Assembly: GCA_009760855.2 (NCBI GenBank)
Contig: WPIO01000023.1
Location: 3,912,501-3,976,500, forward strand
Direction: 5' to 3'
DNA length: 64,000 nucleotides
From: Cristatella mucedo
Lineage: Eukaryota; Bryozoa; Phylactolaemata; Cristatellidae
The position numbers were made by a program, and so were the translations under genes. This document shows, in pieces, positions 33,393-64,000 of this stretch; the stretch's first letter is position 1; each line of letters opens with the position of its first letter. The notes beneath the pieces were generated by a model. That model saw nothing but the letters and a program-made list of their open reading frames with translations. It did no database searches and had not been told where the DNA came from.

Positions 33393-36023
33393 GAATGCGT
33401 GCAAGCGTATCCGGCTCATGTTTTACGTTCGCGGTGCTAGTGTGACAGGATTGGCACGTGAATTTTGCCCTAGCTAGGTGAGATGCGCGTTTATCTACTT
33501 GTTCTGATCTGGTGTTCTCTTTGGCTCAGTACTGTCAATGAGTTGTTCTGGAGGCCAAGATGATCTTTGCCAGTGTAGTCATGGATCGAGTGACCAAAAC
33601 CCTCTCGGAAAGCATCGTGATCAATGTTATGCGCTGCTAGTTGACTCAATGCTTGAGTAGTTATTTTGCAATGGCAATTCGTCATTTTGCTTAGTTAATC
33701 CAGATGCTGTGGTTATGCACTACTTAATCATTCATGTCACATGGCCTTTTCCCAATAGCATTTCGGATGTTTTAGCCTACATTAGGGATTAATAGTATTT
33801 TATGCCCTAGTAGTAGTTAAGCCACAGAGATTTACTTACTTTGCATCCATTAACCTATCAATGTAGATGATCTTAGTACTGTCACCATAACCTACTTACT
33901 CGTTCGAAACCTGGACAGGGTCGCTACGACCTTGATATTATATACAGCCTTTAATATAAAACCATGCTGTGTAGAATGCTTAGGTGACCTTAAAACGCTA
34001 GACTCAGGTTGCTAATCTCTCAAGCCTAGGAACAATATTGTTGATTTTTAAAACTTCATGATCGTATTTCCCATGTGTTGTATAGAAGCATTTATTTATA
34101 TTCTATATTTTAATATAATATATTTGTATATTGTTAGGAAGCTAGATCTCTATTATAATTTTAGTGCTATTATAAGGAGCCACAATCTTGTAATATTTTG
34201 CTGCAATCAATAAAACGAAGTAGATTTATTTAGTGGTAGTAATTCTACTGAAAATGCATTTAAGCTGCCTATTCGAGATTGTTAATGATTCTTATGCCAC
34301 CATCGCCACGATTCAAGTTAAGAATTTTGCTACTTGCATGTCTAGTAGCTAAAGGTGGTAGTCAAATGCCCCCCACCCTTGGCTCTGGGTAACACATTTT
34401 AAGCCATTCAGTACACTTACAGCTTCGATCTTTCTATGGCTTAAAGATGTTACTAATGCACCTAGTTCAGATGACCACTAGAAAGAGGTGTTGGATAGCT
34501 ACTTATTGAGGGAGTGCAATAGTAATAAAAGCATGCTGCTCTATTTACCCGATGCTCTGCAGATGCAGTGACCGATGCCTATCGGCGAAGGTAGCGAGTG
34601 TTGGGCAAATTGTAAGGCTTGATTCGTAGGGCTTCACGTTGTCGGTTTTCAGATAAGGGTATATAATTGTATACATAATCCCTATGCATGTTTTAATGAC
34701 CAAGGCTCGCGAGTCCGATCGTCAAGCAGCAGTCTGGCCTTGAGCAGGAGCCCTTCCTCTGGGGACCTACGTTTGGCAGCTACCTCTTTGAAATATTTAT
34801 GGCGTACACATTTATTCAAGAAAGAGTATCCAGCAGAAGTAAAGACTACATACAATACCTGTGGCCACATCAAGGTACTCATCACTAACCGTTGACAGAA
34901 CTTCCGGTTAACAATCCTGTGAACAGGCAAAAGAAAAAGCATCATAAACTGGCTTGTTGGTTCACTGAATGTCCTGGCTGCCTGTTCCAAGGTGTTGGGT
35001 TTTCTTTCATGCGGCCAATGCCTTTCAGAGCCCTGTACACGTTGACATTGTAGTGCTGGCAGCAACACTGCTTTTGAAATTTGAAGCTCAATCACCGTGA
35101 TCACGATTCCCAGTCTCGTGTAAACTAAAGCTAAGCATTTTGTTTATGGAGATCCCTCAAAAGTCGTTTACAGGCTCAGAACAAATTTCTCTATCGGTAC
35201 ATTATCTCGAGTTACGGTTAGAAGGAATTATTCTCGATTAGTGCTGAGATAATGAAATCCTCTCCTTTCCCGAAGGTGAAGCCATGTCCGGTCTCACTAT
35301 TGTAAGACTTACGATGTCCGTGATGATCCTTAAGGATCTTGGCATAACAGTACTGATGAGCTTCCTAGTTAAGATGGTCGCAAGAGGTTGGATTGTGTAG
35401 TGTAAATACAGCTCAAGATGTCGAGGGGGAGGGCCCTTGCTTTCAAAGCTTTAAAGTTGTGCAGCTGTACTTCTGTCCTGCTACATGGAGCAGTGGCAGG
35501 AGGAAAACATAGCTGCATTATGTCGACAAACGTAAGGACGCGGTGCAAGCCACCAAGATCCCCTCGACTCAGGCGCGTGTATTGCTGCAGTCTGTGGCCC
35601 AAGTGTTCAACAAATGAGGGCGAACAATAAGGCGAAAATTGACAGTAACAAGGAAGAACATAATTTTTTGCCAAGAAAAAACCGATCAGATAGTACTAAA
35701 GCTGCGAAGAAGAGGCTCTCTACTAAAGAGCTGCAGCAGTTGCTAAGACAATACATCTGTATACACAGGTATGTACAGATTTGCAATTAGAGAGCATACG
35801 AGGTGGTCACGCAGGATATGATAAACCGACGTCGCTTGTCTGAATATAGCAGACGTTGAGCTGCAGTCGACACCAGGCTATAAAAGAATGATTTCACAGT
35901 AGTTCGACAACCCGGTTAGTAGACTACCTTGAGCATTCCAACTAACTCAAGGGATGCACGGGAAATGATTATTTAGTCGGCAGGCTTAACGAGGCATGCA
36001 ATTCCAGGAAGTCTTCCAGAACT
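33393..36023. other. Convergent intergenic region, RPLP2 and SBDS 3-prime ends
   Basis: AT-rich from 33700 to 34650. The right part probably includes the SBDS 3-prime UTR. The - strand frames at 34682-35104 (140 codons) and 35369-35674 resemble no family I know and follow no coding signal. Confidence 0.4.
34811..34816 (-). terminator. Candidate SBDS polyadenylation signal
   Basis: TTTATT on the + strand is AATAAA on the SBDS strand. It is the first canonical signal I saw downstream of the SBDS stop and would imply a 3-prime UTR of about 1.2 kb. Confidence 0.3.
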
Positions 36024-54695
<18,672 letters not shown>

Positions 54696-54962
54696 GAAGC
54701 GCGCTTATTACACCATGCGGACGACAGGCTTAAACAGGTCAAGGTCTCCTCCTATTCCGTCTAGGAGTTATCCCATTCTGACGCGGCTAGTCGTACGACA
54801 CGCCCCACAGGAGCTTCGGTGTCTTGGTGGCCTTCCAGATCTTAACAGTATTTAGTCGTATTCGCTTAGCGTCCGAGCGAAAAGGCCAGCTATTATTCTA
54901 ACGCTTGTGAGCTCGCTTGCTAAGTAAATCTTCTGAAAAGAAGTGTTACCACTCTCCACTAT

Positions 54963-55276
54963 ATAATTTGGCCCAGGGGTTAAGGAGCTCGCCTATCACG
55001 ACCGAGGTCAAGGTGGTTACCTGAGTTCGTAGGCTCGAGCTCTTCTGATTGAACAGCCTCCTTTTGTATAGTGACAGAAGAGCCTTTACGGCTATCACCG
55101 CCGCTTGCAGTGGCGATAAAGGATCTCCCACCGCAGGATTCGAACCCACGACCTCGGGGCAGAGGTCGTGAAAACCAACCGCTTTCACTAGTGAGCCATT
55201 ACGGCTCTGCAGCCTACGTTCAGCGCCTGGATAGAGATTCAATTTTTTTAAGGTGATTTACAAATGAATTATTTTT
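54963..55276 (+). mobile_element. SINE-1 interrupted by SINE-2
   Basis: The head (TTTGGCCCAGGGGTTAAGGA to GTAGGCTCGAGCTC) lies at 54963-55030. The 3-prime part (AGCGCCTGGATAGAGATTCA to CAAATGAATTATTTT) lies at about 55208-55276. An opposite SINE-2 fills the gap, so SINE-2 inserted later. Confidence 0.7.
55031..55207 (-). mobile_element. SINE-2 (second tRNA-derived family) inside a SINE-1
   Basis: The - strand has B-box-like GAGGTCGTGGGTTCGAATCC, then GATCCTTTATCGCCACTGCA, GATAGCCGTAAAGGCTCTTC and CACTATACAAAAGGAGGCTG. The canonical GGTTCGAATCC marks a pol III internal promoter. Confidence 0.85.
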
Positions 55277-55324
55277 TACGTCATGTTTGCTAATATATAT
55301 GATGATACAAATCACAGCATTCGA

Positions 55325-55372
55325 TTGATTTTATAATGCCCTCGGAGAACTAAATCTCTATCCGCACGGATT
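55325..55372 (-). mobile_element. LINE-A or SINE-1 tail scrap
   Basis: TATAATGCCCTCGGAGAACT and AAATCTCTATCCGCAC match the shared LINE-A/SINE-1 terminal stem-loop. Too short to assign to one family. Confidence 0.45.
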
Positions 55373-55992
55373 AGCGACATGGCCGGTATCGCGCTTAGGC
55401 AGGCAGGACAAAGCAGACAGTACCGTACTTCGGGTCGGCATACTAAAGCGCACGACAAGTCACTCGGGGCCTCCGGTCAGAAGGACCTCTGGCTAGTGAC
55501 GTGCAATAAATGCAACGCACAGCGAGCGAACAGGAGCAAGCAAGACAAGCTGGAGCTGGAGCTGGAGGAGCCCGGCAGGGAAAACTGAGATGAACTGCGA
55601 GCTCCTTTTTGCAGCTGCGACTTGAATGATGCAAAGCCAGGAATGCAGGCGGCGACCGGAACTGCGAGCGAGCTCGAGACTTTCGGCGCTGACGTACCGA
55701 AGGCTCGATCACAAAAAGTTTCATTTCGGTCGAGATGACTAGAGCGCCGAGGAGCGGGTGGTACGAGAGCAAACCGGGGGAGCAAGGAGCTGGTGCAGGC
55801 AGGTAGGCTGGTGCATGCGAGTGAGGCGACTTGTAAACTGGAGAGAGATGGTCTCGAACTCTATTCGATGGTTGACAGGGGAGCCAGTGAAACTAGGATA
55901 CAAGTAGTGCGACGTGGAGCTAGACGGCAGAGCAGACGAGATGCTGAGTTTTACTCCCGTTGCGGAGGCGCAGAAAACGATTTATTGCTCCT

Positions 55993-56140
55993 GAGTGTTA
56001 GCCCAGTGATAAGATGCTCGCACTTTGCGACTCAGGTCGTGGGTTCGAGTCCGTCAGAAGGCACTCTGAATGGCCCAATGCAAGCGCGAGTGACAGCCAT
56101 TAAGGCTCTTCTGCCGCTCTATAAATTAATCTTCTGAATC
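55993..56140 (+). mobile_element. SINE-2
   Basis: GTGTTAGCCCAGTGATAAGA, TCAGGTCGTGGGTTCGAGTC, GTGACAGCCATTAAGGCTCT, TCTGCCGCTCTATAAATTAA. Nearly full length. Confidence 0.8.
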
Positions 56141-56775
56141 ACCTTACTTTTTTATTTTCACACACTTTAACCCGATATCAACCTCTGGTGTTACAAAGTC
56201 GACGAAAAAATCAGCGAGACTCTCGCATTTCGGCTGCTTTATACCAGCGACCGACGCCATACCCTCCAAGTGTTGGCGCCGCCCAGCAACCCTAGGTCCA
56301 GGTCATTACACAGAGATTCCGATCTGCTGCCCGCGGATTCTGGTGCTCGAGAATGTAAGCTCGTTCGTGCGGAGGTCTCAAAATGAGGAAGACTACTCGG
56401 CCACTCCAACGTGAGGGGGCTTAAGGGATGCCGGCAACGGTATCGTCGCGGCTTTCGCCGAGCTGGGCGTGGCTACTGTAATCCTTTCGAGTGTGGCTGA
56501 TCGGTCGAGATCAGACGCAAGCCCGAGCCGAACGGACGGACGCTAATAACGCCGCTATGTTTTCCGGCGAAAGTTTTTGTTCGAGTGACGGGCCGATGCA
56601 ACTGAATCCAGTCTGTAAATCAGCGGAGCTGAGTGTGTGCGACGGCGCCCCAGAGGTCTTTTTCAGTTCCATTCAAATCGCGGATGCCTTTGTTAGCAAG
56701 CTTACTTTCTGATTAGCCATCTGCCAGGTCTTGCTGAAGCAATTTTTGGCTCTATTCACTTGTATCGGTCGGGTC

Positions 56776-56922
56776 GAACCATGCTATTTATGTTGTTTAT
56801 CAAGCATGATGCCACTCACCATTCGATCGTATTTCCTTTGCAGCAAATGTAAAGTGCCTAGAAAGAGATTGAGTTCTCCGAGGGCGCTTTATCAAGGGTA
56901 TTATTATTATCATCATTATTAT
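56776..56922 (+). mobile_element. LINE-A 3-prime UTR fragment
   Basis: CATGATGCCACTCACCATTC, then TTTGCAGCAAATGTAAAGTG, the AAAGAGATTGAGTTCTCCGA stem and TATTATTATTATCATC. Confidence 0.8.
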
Positions 56923-57429
56923 AAGAAAAATTAGGTGATCATGTTAGCCAATGAAACAGTTCATAGCTATTTAGGTTAACCAAATTAAAATCCGCTGCGA
57001 AGAGACTCAAGGGGGATTTCATTTTACTACCAGTCACGCTTGGGCTTTTAATTTGCATCCCATGCAAGTGAGATTTATTCGGCGAGTCTTTGACCAGCAT
57101 TTTGGACGATCCAGTTGTAAAAAGCGGAATGGTAGTATTTTTGAGTTTTAGTCTCCAAAAAGTTAATGCAGACGCTCAGGAAGCAAAGGGGGCGCAGTGT
57201 ATGTGCGGTATATTTAAACTGTGTCTAATCTACGCGAACGGCACTCTCGAACAATTTCCAAAATATTTATTGGCATTGTAAAAAAATGCCGACCTCAGCT
57301 GCGAGAAAGACGTAGTTGTTAAACGGCCCTTTTTGAACCGGGCAGCTGACGTCCATTTTCCGAGACTGTGGCAGCGCTTGGAGCCATCGTGATAGTGCCG
57401 ATCAAAATTCTTCGATGATTAATATATCT

Positions 57430-57985
57430 ATGGGAATAAAACATTTGTACAGAACCCTCCTAAGAGAACTAAATCTCCTTATAGGCGCGTAAAATATGGC
57501 GGAAAGGAAGTAAGTACGTTGGTTAGTGATAAAATGCACAGTGTCAACACGTAAAAGCACTCTGAGCACAATTCACACGGACAGAGCACATGCTTCGAAG
57601 AACAGGTGGTTTAGCCTCCTTTTAAATGTCAAAAAGGAGCAAGAGAATGGATGAAACTAGAAGCGAGTGTCAGAAACCTGAATCGATATGCTGAGTGCAG
57701 GTCAGTGAGAAGTGGCGCGATGCGGCCATTGCGACGTTCGCGCCAGGCATGTCTGGCTACTGCAGCAGCAGAGTGCCCCGCCAATCGTCTTGCTGCCCAC
57801 GTCGGAACACCTGCGCGTAGTGACTCGCAGAAGTCCACAGACGGAATGCCACAAACGTTGAGGACCAGCTTGGCAGCTGTGGTATCTTCGTCTAAGCAGG
57901 TCTGAGAGTCTGAAATTTTTGCAACGCTTAAGTCGCTGAAAGTATGAAGACTTGACTGTGGAGATAATGTGGTCTTCTAGTGAAA
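57430..57985 (-). mobile_element. Diverged LINE-A 3-prime fragment
   Basis: Starts with the tail (CTAAGAGAACTAAATCTCC, TTATAGGCGCG). The - strand at 57838-57629 carries decayed ORF2 C-terminal codons (RIAPLLTDLHSAYRF, LTLASSFIHSLAPF). More diverged than the other copies. Confidence 0.7.
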
Positions 57986-58730
57986 GGTCATATCGGCGCG
58001 ATATACCCAGATACTATAATTATCGCGTGCAGACGCGACAGAATGTACAAGTATGCTGGCCTCGCCAATTTTTGGAGGTTAGGGTCTCTGATTATTTATA
58101 AGTAACAATAGATTTTCTGTCACTAGAAAGTTGATTTTACTCAATTAGAGAAAATTTGCTTCCATCCAAGTTCGAAGGCTGTACGTGTCTCGCTACTTGC
58201 TCCTCAAGCTGCAGCTGCCTCTGCAAGCAAGGAGAACTCTGATTTTAAGATTAATACCGACGAGAAATTAATGAGATACAAACGAGGATTAATTTAGGGC
58301 AATCTTTTAAATAAAAATAAATCAAATATGCATCCATTTTAAATTCGCAGTGTCAGACTTACCGTCGGTTTGGAAGCCGCCTGGCTACTCTGACAAAAGC
58401 GTACAAGTGCAATACCAGCATGTCCGTAAAAAATAGATTGCGGTAAGAGTTTTAAGGACGACGAGTTGTTGTCGCACGGTCATATTTTTTCTAATAGCTT
58501 CACTGTGAGGGGGGCCGCATGAAGGCTGCGTGCGTGGCTTTGCTGTGGCTTGTGCGTGGCTGTCACGTAAAGGAGTGAGAAAAGTCTCAAGACTCAAGAT
58601 AGACTCAAGTCAAACTTCTGAAATCTTATAATTAGTGACACAATCGACTACTCGGGGTTTCAGACATCGCGCGCAAGTCTCAGGTGCAGCCACAGGTCTG
58701 CTCCACGAAGAACAGTCATTTGTGGTCATT

Positions 58731-58791
<61 letters not shown>

Positions 58792-58843
58792 GTCTCTCTC
58801 TGTCTCTCTCTGTCTCTCTCTCCGTCTCTCTCTACTCCGTCTT
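58731..58843 (+). repeat. (CT)n microsatellite
   Basis: CT run with regular TGTCTC interruptions. The frame through it is a Ser/Leu repeat, not a gene. Confidence 0.95.
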
Positions 58844-59610
58844 TTGTTGAATAGCGTTTGAGTTGCAGCGTCGCGTCAAGTAGTCATCCCGAGTTTCAGC
58901 AAATGCAGCTTACTGCTAGCCGGTGGCTCGATGAACGCGCGCTTCTCACAACGAGACTCAAACCAGTGAAAGCTTTGCCTATGTGTATCGTCTCCACGGT
59001 GTCAACATTATCGTTATCGTAGGAAATTGTCTTAGATAACGAGCGGTAATTGCCGCGAAATTACTGGGCAGACCAAGCTTCTTTAGAAGGCCCTGCCAAA
59101 GGGCCAAAGGTATTGTTCTTCAGCTGTGAACCATTTAGGAAGACCCCTGGGATCAATATCGTTCTCCTCCTCTGTTGCTTTATGCACCGAGGGTCTGGCA
59201 ACACTGCGTTAACGCGGCTGTTTCATTCATAGTTGCGTTGTTGTCAAACGCTATACAAATCAAGCTTTTTATTTTAGCGAACACAAGTACTTGAAGTTGT
59301 CAGGTCACTACACTTGTATATATCTCAGAGTGGTCTTTTCCTTGGCAAGTTTCTTGACACTGGTTTTAGAGCGGCCTTTGTTGATTTCAAACTCAGGGGT
59401 CTTGACAGTTTCATTCAACCAGTTTTTGCAAGGAATGATCTAATCTTAGCCGTTATGAGTGGACTGTTATGAGATGATTTCTCTCATAAGACTACTCATT
59501 GTGGCTCAAAAATTAAAATGGCGGCATACTTTCCTCGCTGGTTACGATTTCACATTAACTTAGCCAGAGGCACTGAAAGCTCGCAAGATTTTCTATCGTT
59601 GTCTATCCAG

Positions 59611-62295
59611 AATAATAATAATAATAATATTGCACTTGATAAAGCGCCCTCAGAGAACTTAATCTCTTTCTAGGCGCTTTACATTTGCTGCAAAGTGATA
59701 CGCAATAGAATAGTAAGCAAAATCATGCTTGAAAAACAAACAAAATGAATAACATGGTTAGGGGTTACATGCACAGGGTCAGCATGCAAATGTGGTTAGT
59801 GGCAGCATGAACAGTGTCAGCACGCATAAGCACATCGAGGACGAATCACAAGGACCCTCTAAATGCTGTCCTAAATAGGTATGTTTTTAAGTTTCTTTTA
59901 AATGTGGTCAGGTCAGGGGATGTTCTGATGCAGGTCGGGAGGGAGTTCCAGGCTGTGGGAGCATACGAGCTAAATGCACGGTCTCCAAAGGATTTAAGGT
60001 TTGTACGAGGTATTTCTAGACTGTTGGATTCCGAAAAGCAAGTGGTACGATGCTTTGCCTGATGGGGTAGTATCTCTGAAAGATAGGCTGGAGCCATAGA
60101 ATGAAGAGACCTAAAAGTGAGCGACAAAACCTTGAAGTCAATCCGTTGCTTGACTGGTAGCCAGTGCAGGTCGGCGAGAAGTGGAGTAATGTGGCAACTG
60201 CGATGCTCACGACAGACAAGCCTAGCTGCAGAGTTTTGCACCAGCTGCAATCGCCTGATCGCACATGCTGGTAGGCCAGTAAGCAGTGAGTTGCAGAAGT
60301 CGAGACGAGATGTCACGAATGCATGGACCAACTTGGACGTGGTATCCTTATCTAAACAAGCCCTAATTTTAGCAATGTTATGAAGCTGAAAATAGGCTGA
60401 TTTGACTGTGGAGCTGATGTGGTCGTCTAACGAGAGGTCGCTTTGGAATATGACACCTAGATTTCGAGCTGATGCAACTGGAGATATGCTGGCAGAGCCA
60501 ATTTTGAAAGTCAGCCTTTCCAATTTCTGAATAACACTAGGTTTGCCATAACTAGTAAGTTAGTTTTATCATCGTTTAGTTTTAGAAAATTTGCTGCCAT
60601 CCATGATCGGATGTCATCAATGCATGCAGCAAGTGAGTTGAGAGAATTTGAGGTGCTCGAAGGCTGGGAGGGATCAAAGCAAAGGTACAACTGAGTGTCA
60701 TCCGCATAGAAGTGAAAGCCTAGATTGTGCTTGGCAATCACATCAGCGAGAGGGAGAGTATAAACGGTGAAAAGGACCGGACCTAGCACAAAGCCCTGAG
60801 GTACTCCATATTTTAGTGGTACTTCAGATGATCTTTGTCCATTCACGTCAACACTCTGGAGTCTCCCACTGAGATAGGACCTGAACCACTGCAGAGCAGT
60901 GCCAGTGATGCCCAGGCGAGATGAGAGGCGCTCTAGAAGTACTTTGTGATCGATGGTATCAAAAGCTGCCGAAAGATCGAGCAAAAGAAGAAGAGACACT
61001 ACCCATGTCTGCATTCCTAAGTAGGTCGTTGTATACCCGAAACAATGCTGACTCTGTGGAGTGATTAGCTCTAAAGCCAGACTGGAACTTACTAGCAAGG
61101 TGTGAGGTTTCGATATACGAGTTCAGCTGGTCTGCCACGACCCGTTCCAGTGTCTTTGATAGGAATGGTAGAAGGGAGACTGGGCGGTAGTTGCTTAAGT
61201 TCTCTTGGTCTAGTGTAGCTTTCTTGAGAAGTGGCCTGACTACAGCTTTTTTGAAAGGTGCTGGGACCTGACCTGAGGCTAATGACATATTAATGATGTT
61301 GGTTATGCATGGCAGCAGCAGATCAATGCAACGTAGGAGCAGGACAGTGGGAATAGGGTCCAGTGGACTTGTTGTCTTCTTTGATTGAGATACGAGCTTT
61401 AGGACTACATCACTAGTGACCTGTTTAAATGCAGACATTGAGGCGCAGCCAGGAACCGAGGAACAGCATTCTAGTGGGAAGGTTGTCATCGCAGGGATGG
61501 ATTCCCTGATTTTGTCTATCTTCTGCACAAAGAATCGAGAGAAGCGATCGGCTAGATCATCACAAGGATCATCAGGTAAGGAGCTAACCTGGGAACGGTT
61601 GAGGAGATGGTTTATTGTCGACATCAGCATTTTTGGATTGTGCATCTGTGATTCAACAATGCTTCTATAGAAGCTAGACTTAGCCTTTGCTAGGATCGAT
61701 TGGTACGACCTACAGTAGTCTTCATATGCCTGTCGATGGACAGTTAGTCCAGATCTTTTGTATGCCTTTTCAAGCTTTCGTTTAGTAGACTTGGCTAGTT
61801 TAATGTCTGTGGTAAACCATAGGCCGTCTGGGCGGGGGGGGGGCCCCCGCACAGTGCGCTTTGTCAAAGGTGCAAACTCGTCGAGCGTGTCAGCTAGTGT
61901 CGTATTGTAGCAATCTACCAGTGATGACAGATCGGAGGGAGGACTGAGCAGCAAAGATGAAGCAGATATGCTCGCACGGACAGCATCGATGTCAAGGGTC
62001 TTGAGGTTTCGCGATTCACAGGTTATTTTAGAGGAGAATGTGGGCACACACTGTAGATTGAATGAGATCTGCATGTGGTCAGATAAGCAGGATTTGGTGA
62101 TAACTGGTGATGACAAAGTGCAGTTATATGAGAAAATTTGGTCGAGTGTGTGACCCTTGATGTGGGTAGGGCCATGCACATGAGTCACAAGAGATAATGA
62201 GTCTGTCAATGTACGAAATTCGGTGCTGAAAGCGTCAGATAAGTTATCAAAGTGAACGTTGAAGTCACCCATAACGAGGAAGGATCGATTAATAC
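59611..62295 (-). mobile_element. L2/CR1-type LINE (LINE-A), longest copy, 5-prime truncated
   Basis: A non-LTR retrotransposon reading on the - strand. It starts inside the apurinic-type endonuclease (MGDFNVHFDN), runs through reverse transcriptase and a conserved C-terminal region, and ends in a 3-prime UTR with GCGCC..AGAGATT..CTCT..GGGCGC followed by an (ATT)n tail at 59611-59630. The sequence above about 62295 no longer resembles the element. Short relatives across the window match its 3-prime end. Target-site duplications were not identified. Confidence 0.9.
59846..62272 (-). pseudogene. LINE-A ORF2 (endonuclease/reverse transcriptase), frameshifted
   Basis: Three overlapping frames make one broken polyprotein. 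The first, 62272-60959, holds the endonuclease end, LSDHMQISF, and the RT fingers (NYRPVSLLPFLSKTLERVV, FQSGFRANHSTESALF). The second, 61098-60511, holds LDLSAAFDTIDH, GVPQGFVLGP and the catalytic FHFYADDTQLYL. The third, 60523-59846, holds ARNLGVIFQSDLSL and the conserved C-terminal LADLHWLPVKQRIDFKVL. Frame changes near 61000 and 60520 show that this copy is inactive, although no stop interrupts the three segments. Confidence 0.9.
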
Positions 62296-64000
62296 GAAGA
62301 ATACAAGCTCAGATATATATGCTCATCTTATTAGTCAGATTTTTCAGACACATGGCAGTTCTTCTGACAGCTGCTCCTACCTCAAAGCGAACGACACGGT
62401 TACTAGGATTTGACAAGTGCGCGTGCAGAGATGAGGCTGTAGTTGCCATTTGAAAATTCGGACGGTCTCGGTGCTTTCCGGAAATATCGCCGTCAAGGAC
62501 CTCCTCAGAAAAATTCACCTGTCTCTGACTGATGGTCTCCACAGTCAAGGTTGGCTTTCTAGGTCTTTGACTTTGATTACAACTCTCACCGGGTAAGCTT
62601 GAAATTAATATAACAGCAGGGCTGTAACAGCTGCCCCACTACTGCTGTTCTTGCTGCGTTGTGCTGTCGAGTTTCTCATGTGACTTAAAGTACCCTCAGG
62701 AAGTCTCCTTAAAGAATCTGCTACATCTGAACTTTTGGGGAAGGTTTTCAGTCGATTGTCTACTATGTCGGCTATTAAGTTAGCCGCACGAAGACGCCGC
62801 ATTCCGATCTGCTATTCCTGATTTGGCGCAGGTATGAGACGATTACGGCCGTTTTACTTTGCATCGCGAGCTCACTAGGAATTCGCGTCGGTGCAATATA
62901 GAGCTCGACCCTTTTCTTCTTAGCCAACTCCCGTACCCAAATCGTAGCCAACTCAGATCGAACTTAAAGGACACTAAGCGTATCCAAATCAGCTCGACTC
63001 CGGAGCCGATCGTGCACTGCATCGGCGTCAATGATTCAAAGTGAGCCCCGCCATGCTCCGAACGTCTCCAGGTGACCTTTTTCCCGTTTTGCCGTTCGCC
63101 TTAAACGTTTCCGTTTCCACTGTCCTTCGAAAACTTCAAGATGACTACGGGCCCTCCTCTGCCGCGCGTTGGGTGAAGCAGATGCGCCTCCGCCGTCGAA
63201 GCCTCGTACTCTTGCAGGCTACTAGCTTGGCAAGGAGCACTTGCCCACGAGAAGGAATTCTGGGAAGCATGGCCGTCAGGCGTCAGGGAGCAGTCTGCGA
63301 TGAAGCTTCCGGTCCTTTCTGACGGTCGGCCATGCTGGGCTGGTGAGATGTGCGTATGAAGAGCCAGCCAGAGATTCTAAATACTGGCACGAAATCAGCA
63401 GTACGCCTAGCAGCAGTGGCAGCAAACTGGCTTCGTGAAAGCACGACTTAGAAGGACCGCCGGCGAACTTTGAATGAACTTACTGGGTAATCAAATTTGC
63501 AGCAGGTTGAATCTGTCGCTGGCTTAGAAAACAAGTCATGACAAGGAAACAGAATCTGAGCGGTCCCTAATACTGTCACCATCAAAGGAAAAAAATGCGC
63601 TCTCGATGCACAAAAGTGCATCCATTTATTGTTTTCAGCTTATATGCCATTCGGTTTACGAACTACTACACCAGCGCACCAACGTAATTGCTACTACTTT
63701 TTGAAGCGACAGACAAAGCATGTTCGTGCATAAAAGGTGTTGGTTCTATTCTATGGGCAGCGTTGCTTCCATAGCGTTCGTACTGAACTTACTCAAGTTG
63801 AAAGCGCTCGTCAGTAGATTCAAGTTATTTAATTCCATTCACCAGAGCTTCCTCTGGTTCGTGGCTTTGTTTTAGTGCCTTAGAATATCAACTAAATTGC
63901 TACCTCAATGAATCAAAGGGATAGCAAACAACAGCTATCGGCGTGTACAATATAACTACAAACGCTATCGGCATGCGTTTATAAGCAGAGGACGGGTAGC
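62296..64000. other. Right flank, no gene recognised
   Basis: A CpG-richer stretch at about 62850-63330 could be a promoter, but I find no coding exon I can name. Short frames at 62309-62548 (-), 62605-62802 (-) and 63041-63322 (+) remain unassigned. Confidence 0.35.

Noticed and set aside
59330-59480. Possible extra reverse-transcriptase fragment (AAFVDFKLRGLDSF)
   Set aside because: Only one weak motif is visible, with no flanking RT blocks in any frame.

Overview
The window is animal nuclear DNA, most likely from an invertebrate. It holds four split protein-coding genes with GT..AG introns, long introns full of dispersed repeats, dinucleotide microsatellites, tRNA-derived SINEs and L2/CR1-type LINEs. 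I cannot fix the phylum. All exon joins given here were made by hand from splice signals, reading phase and recalled family sequences; no search was run.

Layout from left to right: (1) malectin (MLEC), + strand, 4 exons, 2442-12774. (2) A repeat-rich intergenic stretch, 12.8-19.2 kb, ending in an inverted-plus-direct repeat array just upstream of the next gene. (3) SGF29, the H3K4me3-reading subunit of SAGA/ATAC, + strand, 8 exons, 19229-29868. Its intron 4 carries a nested stack: an L2-like LINE, a pogo-like TA-flanked element inside it, a second LINE tail inside that, and beside them an AT-rich segment of unknown origin. (4) RPLP2, + strand, 2 coding exons, 32823-33364. (5) SBDS, - strand, 6 coding exons over 18.7 kb, 36024-54695, convergent with RPLP2. 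(6) A right flank of mobile-element debris with the best LINE copy, 59.6-62.3 kb, - strand.

The genes do not form a pathway. MLEC acts in ER glycoprotein quality control, SGF29 in chromatin, and RPLP2 and SBDS in the ribosome. RPLP2 (stalk protein) and SBDS (eIF6 release from the 60S subunit) are neighbours here, but nothing in the sequence shows that the pairing matters.

Two LINE families each seem to have a partner SINE with the same 3-prime tail: LINE-A with SINE-1, and LINE-B with SINE-2. These copies explain most of the non-gene sequence I could explain.

I found no clearly new biological system. The least explained items are the AT-rich segment at about 26815-27425, with a long frame interrupted only by TAA/TAG; two perfect hairpins, one holding a decoy splice donor next to SBDS exon 1; and the repeat array upstream of SGF29.
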